A DNA stretch of 19,877 nt, from positions 1 through 19,877 of the forward strand of contig JBBRPS010000074.1 in the NCBI GenBank assembly GCA_038227745.1. Direction: 5' to 3'. Positions 19,108-19,877 of the stretch are shown here, piece by piece. Under the pieces are notes generated by a model that was not told the origin of the DNA, made no database searches, and saw nothing but the letters and a program-made list of their open reading frames with translations. The first letter of the stretch is position 1. Every line of letters starts with the position of its first letter. The position numbers and the translations under genes were made by a program. This DNA is from DASPXY01 sp038227745 (lineage in GTDB: Bacteria > Planctomycetota > Planctomycetia > Gemmatales > Gemmataceae).

Positions 19108-19686
19108 ATGAAGAAGATCCCTGTCGGCGACGGCAAGTTCGCCCTGGTCGATGATGACGACTACGAGTTCCTCCAGCACTTCAAGTGGCATCTTGACCCG
19201 CGCATCGGCCACGTCACGCAGAAAGGCGGCCGTGAAGGGATGAAGCCTGTGTACATGCGCCGGCTGATCATGGAGCCGTGCGATCCCTTCTGGGTGATCT
19301 GCGAGGACGGCAACCCCTTGAATTGCCAGAAGGAGAACCTCGTCATCGGCACCCCGAAGGAGGCCATGACACACCGGAGAAACTTCGGCGTCAGCATAGG
19401 GAAGGCCGCCCTTCGCCGGAAACGTCCAGGCCCAGCCGCTCGCTACGTCGGCGTCATACAGACGCGAGCTGGCCGCTTCCAAGCGGGAGTGAAGGCCGCA
19501 GGGCACCGTATCCACCTCGGCACCTTCACCACACCCGAGGCCGCCGCCTTGGCATACAACGCCGCCTGCCGTCTGCTCTTTCCGGAAGGCACCCGCTACC
19601 TTAACGACGTCCCCTTTGCCGACTACCCCGAGTTCAAGTCCCCGAGGTTCTTGCGAAAAATGGAACGACTGCGTGACGAAAAGTGA
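19108..19686 (+). CDS. HNH-AP2 homing-endonuclease-like protein with degenerate HNH
   Basis: The start MKKIPVGDGKFALVDDDDYE at ATG 19108 is supported by TACGCT-N6-ATG; the longer frame to 18910 is discarded. The 192-residue protein begins like phage HNH endonucleases (DDDDYEFLQHFKWHLD, VYMRRLIM). Where the family has DHxNGxxLDNRxxNL it has ICEDGNPLNCQKENL: the Asp-His pair is replaced by Cys-Glu, so nuclease activity is doubtful. The C-terminal AP2 DNA-binding domain is intact (RYVGVIQTRAGRFQAGVKAA, HLGTFTTPEAAALAYNAA, then YLND). Typically such genes are free-standing selfish elements. Here it may have become a DNA-binding protein. Confidence 0.75.
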   Translation: MKKIPVGDGKFALVDDDDYEFLQHFKWHLDPRIGHVTQKGGREGMKPVYMRRLIMEPCDPFWVICEDGNPLNCQKENLVIGTPKEAMTHRRNFGVSIGKAALRRKRPGPAARYVGVIQTRAGRFQAGVKAAGHRIHLGTFTTPEAAALAYNAACRLLFPEGTRYLNDVPFADYPEFKSPRFLRKMERLRDEK

Positions 19687-19782
19687 CGGCATCAGGACGC
19701 GCAGAAGACGCAAGAGGAAATCGCAAACGCCGTGTAATTCTACTGTATCCGTCTTGAGCGGGTGCAACTTGTTCCGTAGATT

Positions 19783-19813
19783 CTCCTTGGGACTCAGCAG
19801 TCCGAGAAGGAGG
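19783..19813 (+). promoter_or_regulatory. SD-masking hairpin upstream of the transposase
   Basis: CTTCTCCTTG-type stem: CTCCTT (19783-19788) pairs with AAGGAG (19807-19812), and inside it GGACT (19790-19794) pairs with AGTCC (19799-19803) around CAGC. The strong SD AAGGAGG at 19807-19813 is therefore buried in transcripts that read in from outside. The unpaired SD lies 5 nt before ATG 19819. Confidence 0.6.
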
Positions 19814-19818
19814 ACGCC

Positions 19819-19877
19819 ATGGAACGACGGTTTCGCGTGCGCTTGGAGGAGTTGCTCGACGATGCGGTCGTCGAACC
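19819..19877 (+). CDS. Insertion-sequence transposase, N-terminal fragment (runs off window)
   Basis: The frame MERRFRVRLEELLDDAVVE continues to the window edge. The opening resembles DDE transposases of the IS701-like group (short basic helix with Arg-Phe, then LEELL and a DDAxV segment), though only about 20 residues are visible. It has a strong AAGGAGG SD, unlike every other gene here, supporting a separate origin. The left end of the element cannot be fixed because its inverted-repeat partner is outside the window; the 19687-19782 interval shows no gene. Confidence 0.5.
   Translation, partial: MERRFRVRLEELLDDAVVE

Noticed and set aside
1..19877. CRISPR array or long tandem repeats
   Set aside because: No regularly spaced direct repeats were seen on reading the window.

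Overview
The window looks like accessory DNA from a Planctomycetota-like bacterium: a large phage, plasmid or integrated element. The host guess is inference. It rests on a short twin-arginine-exported DUF1501 protein (a family expanded in Planctomycetota), GC-rich codon use, the near absence of Shine-Dalgarno (SD) sites, and an N-terminus resembling transposases I associate with that group. No ribosomal RNA, clear tRNA, capsid, portal, terminase or CRISPR array is visible.

Layout. (1) 1-3379, mainly + strand: the 3' part of a zinc-ribbon/NurA-like protein, then small unknown genes, most directly behind a TANNCT box 6-7 nt before the start codon. A minus-strand VapBC-type toxin-antitoxin pair lies among them. 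(2) 3383-8485, minus: the DUF1501 protein, a VirD4/TraD/HerA-like DNA-pumping ATPase, an XRE-type DNA-binding protein, two unknown genes and a 16-residue leader ORF. (3) 8557-11239, minus: a phage-type recombination module with a PD-(D/E)XK exonuclease, a 54-residue protein, a membrane-anchored coiled-coil protein and a RecT/Bet annealase. (4) 11261-13769, minus: small zinc-ribbon and membrane proteins, a secreted protein, a lipoprotein, a lysozyme/transglycosylase-like membrane protein and a holin-sized membrane peptide, with two intrinsic terminators and a good sigma70-type promoter. (5) 13795-14154: about 360 nt without a convincing gene, packed with perfect hairpins. (6) 14205-14639: an HD-domain hydrolase resembling the (p)ppGpp hydrolase domain of RelA/SpoT, divergent from what follows. 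(7) 14780-18137, +: an overlapping chain of tiny genes, two zinc/HNH proteins at its end, met head-on by a VRR-NUC nuclease. (8) 18460-19686: hairpin-rich spacer, a small acidic protein and an HNH-AP2 protein with a degraded HNH motif. (9) From 19783: the start of an insertion-sequence transposase with a strong SD masked by a hairpin.

The recombination, HNH, VRR-NUC, lysozyme-like and HD genes together suggest a temperate phage or phage-plasmid early/accessory region. The most unusual signal is at gene starts. Genes fall into two classes: apparently leaderless genes (TANNCT-N6/7-ATG/GTG) and genes preceded by a C-rich pyrimidine tract (CCCCTCCC-like) where an SD would be expected. The transposase at the right edge is the only gene with a textbook SD.
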